From positions 62,001-126,000 of the forward strand of contig JAXMFT010000003.1 of assembly GCA_046347635.1 (NCBI GenBank): DNA of 64,000 bases, read 5' to 3'. Origin of the DNA: JAGVSZ01 sp019137045 (GTDB lineage Bacteria > Pseudomonadota > Gammaproteobacteria > Burkholderiales > SG8-39). The position numbers were made by a program, and so were the translations under genes. Shown one piece after another: positions 26,997 to 34,849 of this stretch. The notes below the pieces were generated by a model that saw nothing but the letters and a program-made list of their open reading frames with translations, made no database searches and was not told the origin of the DNA. Position 1 is the first letter of the stretch. Every line of letters begins with the position of its first letter.

Positions 26997-27706
26997 CGGG
27001 CGCCCGGACGCGGGGTTCCGGCGCGCCGCCGTACCGGGTTGCGTCCGCCGCCCGGACCCGCCGCGGCGGGACGCGCGCCGGCCCGACCGCTGGCAGCGGC
27101 CCTGGCCCCTGGCGGCCGAAGCGCCCCGCCCGGCTCGCCGCGGATCAGCCGGCACATCAGCTCGACGGTGTGCTCGCTGCACGGCCGGTCCGGCCGCAGA
27201 TGGTTGCCGATCACGAACCCGTCGGAGGCCATCATCAGGACGTGCGCGAACGCCGGCGTTCCGAATCGCCGCCGGCGGGCCGGCGGCAGCGCGTCGCGGA
27301 TCATCGCCGCGACGCGCTCCTCGACCCACGCGAGCAGCGCGGGGTCGTAGGGCTCGTCCGGCCCGGCGGTCGAGATCGCCTGCATCAGGTTGTTCGCGAA
27401 GCCGTTGTGCTCGCGCGGGATGTCGCGCCAGAGCGCTCGCACCAGGGTGCAGAGCCGGTCGCGCGGATCCGCGATGCGCGCGACCCGCCGTTCCAGGTTC
27501 GTGATGCGCTGCCGCAACCACGGGCCGTAGATCGCGTAGAGCACGGCGAGCTTCGAGCTGAAGTACACGTAGACCGTGCCCGCGGACACGCCGGCTCCCT
27601 TGGCGATCTGCGGGAGCGTGGTGGCCGCGTAGCCGCTCTGGGCAAAGCGCTCGAACGCCGAGGCGAGGATCGCCGCGCGCAGCTCCGGCTTTTTGACCTG
27701 GACCAT
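26978..27706 (-). CDS. TetR family transcriptional regulator (TetR2), paralogue of TetR1
   Basis: A 242-residue TetR-type regulator, HTH at about 24-47 (GYAATTLPQIAKGAGVSAGT). Residues 1-190 are about three quarters identical to TetR1, beyond which an Ala/Pro/Arg/Gly-rich tail of some 50 residues follows with no resemblance to TetR1 (ending ARHSRPK); the tail overlaps the end of livF and looks like read-through into non-conserved sequence. It is divergent from the ribose-type ABC operon, arranged just as TetR1 is to the Liv operon. Confidence 0.88.
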   Translation of the reverse strand: MVQVKKPELRAAILASAFERFAQSGYAATTLPQIAKGAGVSAGTVYVYFSSKLAVLYAIYGPWLRQRITNLERRVARIADPRDRLCTLVRALWRDIPREHNGFANNLMQAISTAGPDEPYDPALLAWVEERVAAMIRDALPPARRRRFGTPAFAHVLMMASDGFVIGNHLRPDRPCSEHTVELMCRLIRGEPGGALRPPGARAAASGRAGARPAAAGPGGGRNPVRRRAGTPRPGARHSRPK

Positions 27707-27720
27707 CAAATTCGAGAACT

Positions 27721-27763
27721 GAATCCCGATCTGGATTGACAGGGCGCTTCCTTTTACTACGAT
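27721..27763 (+). promoter_or_regulatory. Promoter and probable TetR operator of the ribose-type ABC operon
   Basis: TTGACA (27736-27741), 16 bases, TACGAT (27758-27763). The block 27721-27741 matches 22454-22474 at 17 of 21 positions and contains GAATCC-N6-GGATT, an inverted repeat overlapping the -35 box. Same spacing and geometry as the Liv promoter, next to a paralogous TetR gene. Confidence 0.62.
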
Positions 27764-27826
27764 AGTCGCCGGAACGCAAAGCGCGCTGCGCCCGGCCCGC
27801 CCGGCCGCGGCGCGCGCCGTCCGCCC

Positions 27827-29305
27827 ATGAACCCGGTACTCGCCGCCGAACGCCTCTCGAAGAGGTTCTATGCCATCCAGGCGCTGGACGAGGTCTCGTT
27901 CGACCTCGTTCCCGGCGAAGTGCACGCGCTCGTGGGCGAGAACGGGGCGGGCAAGTCCACGCTGATCAAGGTCTTCGGCGGCATCCACCGTCCCGACGGC
28001 GGCCGCGTGCTCCTCAACGGACACGCGGTGCACTTTCGTTCTCCGGCGGACGCGTTCCGCTCGGGAATCGCGGTCATCCAGCAGGAGCTGCGGGTGGCGC
28101 CGGCGCTGTCGGTGGCCGAGAACGTGCTGCTCGGCCACCTCCCCCGCGGCCGGTTCGGGACGGTCGACGCCGCGCGCATGCGGGGGGAGGCGCGCGCGGC
28201 GCTGGCGCGCCTGCACGTCCAGCTCGACCTCGACGCGCCGGTCGGCGCGCTCGGCTTCGCCGAGCGCCAGTCGGTGGCGATCGCGCGCGCCCTCTCGCGC
28301 GACGCGCGCGTGCTGATCCTGGACGAGCCGACCGCCGCCCTCGAGGACCGCGAGGTCGAGAACCTCTTCGAGGTGCTCGCGCGGCTCAAGTCGCAGGGCG
28401 TCGCCATGCTGTACGTCTCGCACCGGCTGGACGAGATCCCGGTGATCGCCGACCGCTGCACGGTGATGCGCGACGGACGCGTGGTCGCCGCGTTCGCGCG
28501 CGAGCGCCTGCGCATCGCCGACCTCGTCGCGCAGATGACCGGTCGCGTCCTCGACGTCGAGCAAGCCCCGGGCTCCCGCGCGCCGGGCGAGGTCGTGCTC
28601 GAGTCCGCCGCGCTGCCCGAGCTCAAGGTGCAGGCCGGCCGCGTGACCGGCCTCGCCGGCCTGCTCGGAAGCGGGACGAGCCAGCTGCTCCGGCGACTCT
28701 TCGGCGCGTCCAAGTCCGGTCCCGCGGCCGGACCGGTCCGCGTGCGCGGCCGCGACGTGCGCGTGCGGCACCCGGCCGAGGCCATTGCCGCGGGCATCGG
28801 CATGGTGCCGAACGAGCGCGCGCTCGGGCTGGTGCTGGGACACTCGGTGCGCGACAACATCGTGCTGCCCAACCTGAAGCGCTTCGGCGGACTGTGGCGG
28901 ATGGACGAGCGCGCGATCGACCGCGTGGTGCGCGAGCTGATCGCCGCGCTCGACGTGCGTCCCGGCGACCCGGACGCTCCGGTGCGCTCGCTCTCGGGCG
29001 GCAACCAGCAGAAGGTGGTGATCGCCAAGTGGCTGGCCGCGCGCATCGACGTGCTGCTGCTCGACGAGCCCACCCAGGGCATCGACGTGGCCGCAAAGGC
29101 GCACATCCACCGCCTCATGCGCCGCCTCGCCGACGAGGGCGGCGCGGTGCTCTTCGCCTCGTCGGACATGCGCGAGCTCCTGTCGCTCGCCGACACGGTG
29201 CTGCCGATGCGCGACCAGCGCATCGTCGCGCGGCTCGAGCGCGGCGCCGGCCTCAGCGAGCAGGCGGTGCACGACGCCCTTGCGCAGCGACTGGAGGCGG
29301 CGTGA
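27827..29305 (+). CDS. Ribose-type ABC transporter ATP-binding protein (RbsA/MglA family)
   Basis: A 492-residue tandem ATPase of the carbohydrate-uptake type 2 class. First domain: Walker A GENGAGKST (37-45), Walker B LILDEPTAALED near 165. Second domain: the P-loop is the usual degenerate form (GLLGSGTSQLLRRLFG near 282), but signature LSGGNQQKVVIAKWLA near 387 and Walker B LLLDEPTQGID near 410 are intact. Two-domain organisation is normal for the family. Precedes the permease with a GTGA overlap. The ligand may be a sugar or another small molecule; with TetR control inside an aromatic cluster it is open. Confidence 0.92.
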   Translation: MNPVLAAERLSKRFYAIQALDEVSFDLVPGEVHALVGENGAGKSTLIKVFGGIHRPDGGRVLLNGHAVHFRSPADAFRSGIAVIQQELRVAPALSVAENVLLGHLPRGRFGTVDAARMRGEARAALARLHVQLDLDAPVGALGFAERQSVAIARALSRDARVLILDEPTAALEDREVENLFEVLARLKSQGVAMLYVSHRLDEIPVIADRCTVMRDGRVVAAFARERLRIADLVAQMTGRVLDVEQAPGSRAPGEVVLESAALPELKVQAGRVTGLAGLLGSGTSQLLRRLFGASKSGPAAGPVRVRGRDVRVRHPAEAIAAGIGMVPNERALGLVLGHSVRDNIVLPNLKRFGGLWRMDERAIDRVVRELIAALDVRPGDPDAPVRSLSGGNQQKVVIAKWLAARIDVLLLDEPTQGIDVAAKAHIHRLMRRLADEGGAVLFASSDMRELLSLADTVLPMRDQRIVARLERGAGLSEQAVHDALAQRLEAA

Positions 29306-30237
29306 AGCGCGAGGCGCTGATCGGGCAGATCCCGCTCGTCACGCTGGTCGTGCTCGGCGCGGTCATCGCGCTCTCGACGGACCATTTCCTGACGCCGCTC
29401 AACCTCACCAACGTCCTCGTCCAGGCGGCCGTAATGACCGTCCTGGCGATGGGAATGACGTTCGTCATCCTCGGCGGCGGGTTCGACCTCTCGGTCGGCT
29501 CGGTGGTGGCGCTGGCGGGCTGCGTCGCCGCGGCGGTGATGATGAAGGCCGGCATCCTGGCCGGGGTCCTCGCCGGCATCGGCACCGGCGCGGTGATCGG
29601 GATCGTGAACGGTTTCGTCGTGACCGTGCTCAAGGTGAATCCCTTCATCACCACGCTCGGGATGATGGTCATGGTGCGCGGAATCGTGTACCTCTTCACG
29701 GGCGGGGAACAGGTGCCGGTCGACGGCGGGCTGCCCGACGCCTTCCTCGCCTTCGGCGTGGAGCGCTTCCTCGGCGTGCACTATTTCGTCTGGGTCCCGA
29801 TCCTGCTGCTCCTGATCCTGTCCTGGGTGCTCGCGCGCACGCCGTACGGGCGCAGCGTCTACGCGACCGGGGGCAACCGCGAGGCGGCCTACCTGTCGGG
29901 GATCCGGGTCGACCGGGTGATCGCCTCGACCTACGTCTGGTGCGGAGCGCTCGCCGGGCTCGCCGGGGTGATGCTCGCCGCCCGGCTGCAGTCGGGACAG
30001 CCCACCTCGGGCGAGTTCTACGAGCTCACCGCGATCGCGGCGGTGGTGCTCGGCGGCGCCGCGCTGCAGGGCGGCGAGGGCAAGCTCTACAAGACGGTGA
30101 TCGGGGTGTTCATCATGGTCGTGCTGGGCAACGGCCTCAACCTGCTCAACGTCGATTCGTACTGGCAGCGCGTGGCGATCGGGTTCGTGATCATCGCGGC
30201 GGCGGCGGTGGATCAGCTGCGCCACCGCCGCCGCTAG
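29302..30237 (+). CDS. Ribose-type ABC transporter permease (RbsC family)
   Basis: A 311-residue polytopic membrane protein. AMGMTFVILGGGFDLSVGSVVALAG (near 48-72) is the RbsC/AraH signature, NPFITTLGMMVMVRGIVYL near 113-131 follows, and RTPYGRSVYATGGNREAAYLSGI near 184-205 is the coupling region. GTG start at 29302 overlapping the RbsA stop. Confidence 0.93.
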   Translation: MKREALIGQIPLVTLVVLGAVIALSTDHFLTPLNLTNVLVQAAVMTVLAMGMTFVILGGGFDLSVGSVVALAGCVAAAVMMKAGILAGVLAGIGTGAVIGIVNGFVVTVLKVNPFITTLGMMVMVRGIVYLFTGGEQVPVDGGLPDAFLAFGVERFLGVHYFVWVPILLLLILSWVLARTPYGRSVYATGGNREAAYLSGIRVDRVIASTYVWCGALAGLAGVMLAARLQSGQPTSGEFYELTAIAAVVLGGAALQGGEGKLYKTVIGVFIMVVLGNGLNLLNVDSYWQRVAIGFVIIAAAAVDQLRHRRR

Positions 30238-30303
30238 CGCGCGGCCGGGCACCGGGAACGGCCTGTATCGTCAATCGGACACTTTCTTTGTGAGGAGCGA
30301 CCA

Positions 30304-31236
30304 ATGAAACTGCTCGGAATCGGCCTGGCTGCGAGCCTGGCCGCCGCCCTCGCGGCGGCACCCGCGTCTCCCGTCCTCGCCCAGCAGAAGACCACCATCG
30401 GCGTCTCGCTGCCGCAGGACGACAACCCCTTCTACATCGCGATGAAGCGCGCCATCGGCGAGCGCGCGAAGGAGCTCGGCTGGGACGTGATCTACGTGAG
30501 CTCGCAGGAGGACAAGGCGAAGCAGATCAACGGCGTGCAGGACATGATCGCGCGCGGCGTGAAGGGCGTCCTCATCTCCCCCATCGACGCGACCGGCGTG
30601 AACGCCGCCTACGACGCGGCGGCCGCGGCGAAGATTCCCATCATCTCGATCGCGCGCGCCTCGACCTCGCCCAACCAGACGCTGCACGTCGCGATGGACG
30701 AGAAGCAGATCGGCCGCGACATCGCGAACTGGACGCTGAAGGCGATCGGCGGCAAGGGCAAGGTGGCGATGCTCACCGGGCCGGCCGGCTCGCCCACGTT
30801 CAAGAACGTGCAGGACGGCTTCCTCGAGGTGGCCGGGGGCAAACCGGGCGTCACGGTGGTGTTCAACCAGGCCGGCGCGCTCACCCGCGAGCGCGGCCTG
30901 AAGCAGGCGGAGGACGCGCTGGTCGCGAACCCGGATCTGGCCGCGATCTACGCGGCGAACGACGACGTGGCGCTCGGCGCCGCGCAGGCGGTCGCCGCCG
31001 CCGGCAAGAAGGGCAAGGTGGTGGTCACCGGCATGAACGGCGTGCCGCCCGGCCTGCGGGGCGTCAAGGACGGCGCGCTCGGCATGACCGTCGAGATCAA
31101 CCCCGTGCTGTGGGGACGCCTCGGCGTGGACGTGCTGGCCGGCTACCTGAAGGGCGAGAAGTACAAGCAGCAGGTGTACATCAAGCACGAGCTGATCGAC
31201 GCGAAGAACGTCGACGCCCACCTGCCGAAGAAGTAG
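30304..31236 (+). CDS. Ribose-type ABC transporter periplasmic receptor (RbsB-like)
   Basis: A 310-residue periplasmic protein with a signal peptide of about 26 residues (ending SPVLAQ). The fold start TTIGVSLPQDDNPFYIAMKRAIGERAKELG is classic RbsB, and NDDVALGAAQAVAAAGKKGK near 221-240 the second-lobe motif with the ligand Asn-Asp. TGAGGAGCGACC precedes the ATG. Sixty-six bases separate it from rbsC; the receptor being last (order A-C-B) is common. It ends facing the pps operon, with a perfect palindrome in between. Confidence 0.93.
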   Translation: MKLLGIGLAASLAAALAAAPASPVLAQQKTTIGVSLPQDDNPFYIAMKRAIGERAKELGWDVIYVSSQEDKAKQINGVQDMIARGVKGVLISPIDATGVNAAYDAAAAAKIPIISIARASTSPNQTLHVAMDEKQIGRDIANWTLKAIGGKGKVAMLTGPAGSPTFKNVQDGFLEVAGGKPGVTVVFNQAGALTRERGLKQAEDALVANPDLAAIYAANDDVALGAAQAVAAAGKKGKVVVTGMNGVPPGLRGVKDGALGMTVEINPVLWGRLGVDVLAGYLKGEKYKQQVYIKHELIDAKNVDAHLPKK

Positions 31237-31265
31237 CGCGCGGCGCCCGGCGCGGCGGGCAGGCG

Positions 31266-31287
31266 GCCGTGCGGCGCGCCGCACGGC
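31266..31287. terminator. Perfect palindrome between convergent genes, possible bidirectional terminator
   Basis: GCCGTGCGGC (31266-31275), GC, then GCCGCACGGC (31278-31287): a perfect inverted repeat with 10-base arms in the 76-base gap between the ABC receptor (plus) and the CBS protein (minus). No U-run follows on either strand, so termination efficiency is uncertain. Confidence 0.5.
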
Positions 31288-31312
31288 GCCCCGCTCCCGC
31301 GGACGGTCCGCT

Positions 31313-31987
31313 TCAGCGCGACTGGACCTGCGCGGCCTGCTCGAGCACGCGATAGCCGGCGGCCTCCAGCGCGCGCGCGACCGCGCCGACGTCGGGCGTC
31401 ACGCAGCGCACGATCACGCGCTTCCCCGTTGCGCCGGCGAGGTCGGACGCATCGTCCTGGCCGATCGGGTAGAGCGCGCAGAGGGTCGCCGCCGCGGCCT
31501 CCACGGTCGCGGCGATGCGGCCGAGGGTGCCGGGGCCGAGCGCGACCGGGGCGAGCGTGATGCCGCTCCACTTCTCGCGCGCGCCCAGGAACTGGGCGGT
31601 GAGCTGGAAGATCTCGTGCGCCGAGACGAGGCCGACGACGCGCTCGCCGTCGAGCACCGGGAACTGCCCGACGCCGAGCTCCTGGCCCTTCAACAGGCAG
31701 TGCTCCATCGTGTCGTCCACGGTCACGGTGGCGGGGTTGCGCACCATGATGTCCCTCACCGCGAGCCGGTGCGCGAAGAAGGCGAACTCGTCCGGGCTCT
31801 GGCTGCGCGCGACGAAGCCGGCCGCCCGCGCGCAGCTCGCGCGCGTGAGCAGCCCCCTCAGGCGCCCCGCCTCCACCACCGGCAGCGCGTGCACGTTGCG
31901 CTCGGTCAGGATGCGCTCGGCCTCCGAGACGAGCGCATCGCCGCCGATCGTGACCGGGTCGCGCCGCATCCAGTTGCCGACGATCAT
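31313..31987 (-). CDS. ppsC: CBS-domain protein, probable phenylphosphate synthase gamma subunit
   Basis: A 224-residue cytoplasmic protein with two CBS modules (MIVGNWMRRDPVTIGGDALVSEA from residue 1; VRDIMVRNPATVTVDDTMEHCL from about 76) and a C-terminal ACT-like region (from about 140). In the Thauera phenylphosphate synthase the third, about 24 kDa subunit is a CBS protein that stimulates the enzyme; size and gene context match that description. It is the last gene of the operon beginning with ppsA, 13 bases after the UPF0261 gene. A standalone CBS protein of other function cannot be excluded by sequence alone; context carries the assignment. Confidence 0.78.
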   Translation of the reverse strand: MIVGNWMRRDPVTIGGDALVSEAERILTERNVHALPVVEAGRLRGLLTRASCARAAGFVARSQSPDEFAFFAHRLAVRDIMVRNPATVTVDDTMEHCLLKGQELGVGQFPVLDGERVVGLVSAHEIFQLTAQFLGAREKWSGITLAPVALGPGTLGRIAATVEAAAATLCALYPIGQDDASDLAGATGKRVIVRCVTPDVGAVARALEAAGYRVLEQAAQVQSR

Positions 31988-32000
31988 CGCCGCGCCTCCG

Positions 32001-33281
32001 TCACGCGCCGCCCGCGGCGCGGGCGTGCCCCGGCGCCGCAGCCGCCTGCGCCGCCGCGAAGAGCCGCGCGAACTCGTCCACCGCGACCCGGGCGAACTGC
32101 GGCGTGTAGAGATGCAGGTCGACTTCCCTGATGCGGCCGCGGTCGGCGACCTTCTCCTTCAGACGCGCGACGAACGCCGCGTCGGCAGCCGGATCGAAGA
32201 TCGGCCGCCCCGCCTTGTCGAGCGACGACCAGCCCTGCAGCGGGACGAGAAAGGTCCACGGCCCGCGGGCGCGGTTCAGCCGGTCGGCGATCACCTCGGC
32301 CGCCCGGCGCAGCTCGTCGGCGGTGGTGCGGACCTGCACGCGCAGCGCGTCCTGCACGTACTGCGGGCGGTCCTTCGTCCGCTCGAGCATGTCCGCCCGG
32401 CCGCCGTAGGACAGGATGTCGAGCCCGCAGGGCGCGAGCACCATCGGGATGCCGGCGTCGACCGCCGCCATGAGCCGGTCCGGCCCCGGGTCGCGGTTGC
32501 CCTTGAAGAGATGCTCCATCACCCCGCCGATGCACAGGTCGAGCACCCCGTGGAAGGCGCCGTCGCGGATCATCTCCTCCATCGCCCGGTCGCCCTTGCC
32601 CTGCGCGTGGCAGACGATCGGCGTGAAGCCCGCCTCCTCCAGCATCCCCAGCGCCGCCTGCACCGCCATCTCGCCGAACCCGAACGACGACACGGCGACG
32701 CACGGCTTGTCGAACCGGATGTCGGTCCCCTGGGTCATCTCGACCATCCCGCAGATCGCGCCGACCGCGTTGATGATCTGCGCCTTGAGCAGCGGATTCA
32801 TCTTGACGATGTCGAGCACCGTGTGGTGCATGGTGATGTCGCGCGTGCCGACGTACTTGTCGATGTAGGCGGGATGCGCGGCCATCGGCGAGGCCATGAG
32901 CTTCGGCATCCCGAACGGAAGCTCTCTCATGATCGAGGTGGCGACCAGGGTGGCGGTACCGCCGCCGATGCCGATCACGCCGTGGACGCGGCCCTGCTTC
33001 AGCAGGTCCCGGACGATCGCCGCGGCGCCGGCGATCTGGTTGTTCGTGGCGGCGTCGCGGTCGGAGCGGTACTTCTCGCGCACCACTTCGATCGGCAGCC
33101 CGCCGCGCGCGGCGACCTCCTCGGTGCGGATGTCGCCCGCGAAGGGCGGGGGCTCCTCCATGCTGAAGTCGAGGAGGATCGGCTCGTGGCCGCGGTCCGC
33201 GATCAGCTGCCTGACGAAGACGATGTCCTCCCCGCGCGTGTCCAGGTTGCAGACGATGACGATGCCTTTCCGCGCCTTCAT
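32001..33281 (-). CDS. Tm-1-like ATP-binding domain protein (UPF0261)
   Basis: A 426-residue protein of the UPF0261/Tm-1 N-domain family. Recognisable parts are the start GIVIVCNLDTRGEDIVFVRQLIADRG, the GVIGIGGGTATLVATSIMRELPFGMPKLM glycine loop near 100-130, and SFGFGEMAVQAALGMLEEAGF near 203-223. The family has an ATP-binding fold known from the plant antiviral protein Tm-1; in bacteria its reaction is unknown. Here it is embedded between the UbiD-type carboxylase and the CBS subunit in a phenol-activation operon with gaps of 34 and 13 bases, so it should share regulation and probably function with them. Confidence 0.88.
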   Translation of the reverse strand: MKARKGIVIVCNLDTRGEDIVFVRQLIADRGHEPILLDFSMEEPPPFAGDIRTEEVAARGGLPIEVVREKYRSDRDAATNNQIAGAAAIVRDLLKQGRVHGVIGIGGGTATLVATSIMRELPFGMPKLMASPMAAHPAYIDKYVGTRDITMHHTVLDIVKMNPLLKAQIINAVGAICGMVEMTQGTDIRFDKPCVAVSSFGFGEMAVQAALGMLEEAGFTPIVCHAQGKGDRAMEEMIRDGAFHGVLDLCIGGVMEHLFKGNRDPGPDRLMAAVDAGIPMVLAPCGLDILSYGGRADMLERTKDRPQYVQDALRVQVRTTADELRRAAEVIADRLNRARGPWTFLVPLQGWSSLDKAGRPIFDPAADAAFVARLKEKVADRGRIREVDLHLYTPQFARVAVDEFARLFAAAQAAAAPGHARAAGGA

Positions 33282-33315
33282 GCCGCGCCCCCCGTCCCGG
33301 CGTCCGCCCGCGCGC

Positions 33316-34824
33316 TTACGCCTTCGCCTTCTTGGGCGCCTCGGGGCGCGTGAGCCGCGGGATCATGTCGGCGACCGGGCTCGAGCCCTTGAAGCCGTAC
33401 TCGTTCCAGCGGTCGGACACCTTCTGCAGCACCGCCCGGTCCATGAAGATCTCGCTCGGGCGGTTCTTCCACTCGAACGGCGTGCAGGCGTCGAGGAGGA
33501 TGCGGCTGGTGATCTCGCGCGCCTCGATCGGCAGCCCCGGGTCGAGCGGCGTGGAGCGCCCGCGGTCGATGATCTGCGCCGAGCGCTTCGGGTCGAAGCG
33601 CGTGGCGAGCGCCCACCACACGCGGTCCCAGTCGTCGGCCGCGATGTCGTGGTCCACCGTGATGACGCCCTTCACGCCGTAGTGGCCGGTCGTGCTCGCG
33701 ATCACCGCGTTGCCCACGTGGTTCGAGTGGCCGGGGTACATCTGCCTCACCGATACCACCACCCAGAACCGGCCGCACGCCTCGGGCGGGATGTACACGC
33801 TCTGGATGCCCGGCACCTTCATGGTCTCGAGGTCGTACCACAGCGTCGCGGTGCGGTTGAGCGACTGGATCATGTGGATGTCGTTGATCGGCTTGCCGAC
33901 CGTGGTCGCCCAGAACACCGGGTCGTCGCGGTGCAGGATGCGCTTGATGCGCAGCACCGGCTTGGGGTAGTCCTTGCCCTTGTTGCCCGAGTAGTAGCCG
34001 GTGTACTCGCCGAACGGCCCCTCGTCCATCAGCTCGTTCGGGTCGATCCAGCCCTCGGCGATGATCTCCGCGTTCGCCGGCAGCGTGAGGCCGGTGAGCT
34101 CGGACTTGAACACCGGCACCGGCCGGCCGCGCAGCGACCCGGCGATGTCGTACTCGTCGGTCTGCGCGCTCACCAGCGTCGAGCCGGCCAGGAACAGCAC
34201 CGGGTCGCAGCCGACCACGGCCGCGGCCGGCATGAGCTCGCCGCGCTCCTGGTATTTCTTCATGTGCATGTCGCCGTGCTTGCCCTTGATGATCTGCGAG
34301 CCGAGGATGTCCTTGCCCAGCACCTGCGAGCGGTAGGTGCCGAGGTTGGTCCAGCCCGTGTCCGGGTCCCGGGTCACCAGGTAGCCGGCGGTGACGAAGA
34401 AGCGCCCGCCGTCGTCCGGGTAGAACCACGGGCTGGGGAACTTCTCGATGTCCACCGCGGCGCCTTCCAGCACGTTCTCCATCACCGCGGGCCGGTCGAC
34501 GAAGCGCGGCTTGATCATCTGCTTGGTGGTGAGCTCCATCCACTTCTTCGAGAGCTGGCTCATGGAGAGCGCCGGGTCCTGCTCGAGCGCGAGCGCCAGC
34601 CGCTGCGGCGTGGTGAAGGCGCTGGTGAACACCGGGATGCGGTAGCCCTTCACGTTCTCGTAGAGCAGCGCCGGGCCCTTCTGCTCCTCGTTCACCTTCG
34701 AGACGTGGCACAGCTCCCACTTCCAGTCGACCTCGGTCTTCACCCGGTGCAGCATGCCGTGCGCCTCGCACGCCTCGATGTAGCTGCGCAGGTCGTCGAT
34801 CGGCCTCACTTCCATGCGTTTCAT
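33316..34824 (-). CDS. UbiD family (de)carboxylase, probable phenylphosphate carboxylase subunit
   Basis: A 502-residue UbiD-type protein, the third in this window. GWTNLGTYRSQVLGKD near 160-175 and DEGPFGEYTGYYSGNKGKDYP near 290-310 carry the metal-site, Arg and Glu residues. Placed directly after ppsA and ppsB, it is the best candidate for the catalytic subunit that carboxylates phenylphosphate to 4-hydroxybenzoate. In Thauera this enzyme has two UbiD-like subunits plus two small ones; only one UbiD gene and no recognisable small-subunit gene is in this operon, so the enzyme is either simpler or uses subunits encoded elsewhere. GGAGGAG precedes the ATG. Confidence 0.85.
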   Translation of the reverse strand: MKRMEVRPIDDLRSYIEACEAHGMLHRVKTEVDWKWELCHVSKVNEEQKGPALLYENVKGYRIPVFTSAFTTPQRLALALEQDPALSMSQLSKKWMELTTKQMIKPRFVDRPAVMENVLEGAAVDIEKFPSPWFYPDDGGRFFVTAGYLVTRDPDTGWTNLGTYRSQVLGKDILGSQIIKGKHGDMHMKKYQERGELMPAAAVVGCDPVLFLAGSTLVSAQTDEYDIAGSLRGRPVPVFKSELTGLTLPANAEIIAEGWIDPNELMDEGPFGEYTGYYSGNKGKDYPKPVLRIKRILHRDDPVFWATTVGKPINDIHMIQSLNRTATLWYDLETMKVPGIQSVYIPPEACGRFWVVVSVRQMYPGHSNHVGNAVIASTTGHYGVKGVITVDHDIAADDWDRVWWALATRFDPKRSAQIIDRGRSTPLDPGLPIEAREITSRILLDACTPFEWKNRPSEIFMDRAVLQKVSDRWNEYGFKGSSPVADMIPRLTRPEAPKKAKA

Positions 34825-34849
34825 CTGCCGCTCCTCCGTCTGAGATTCG

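Noticed and set aside
28620..28720. Loss of Walker A in the second half of the RbsA-like ATPase
   Set aside because: A degenerate second P-loop is normal for this family; signature and Walker B are intact.
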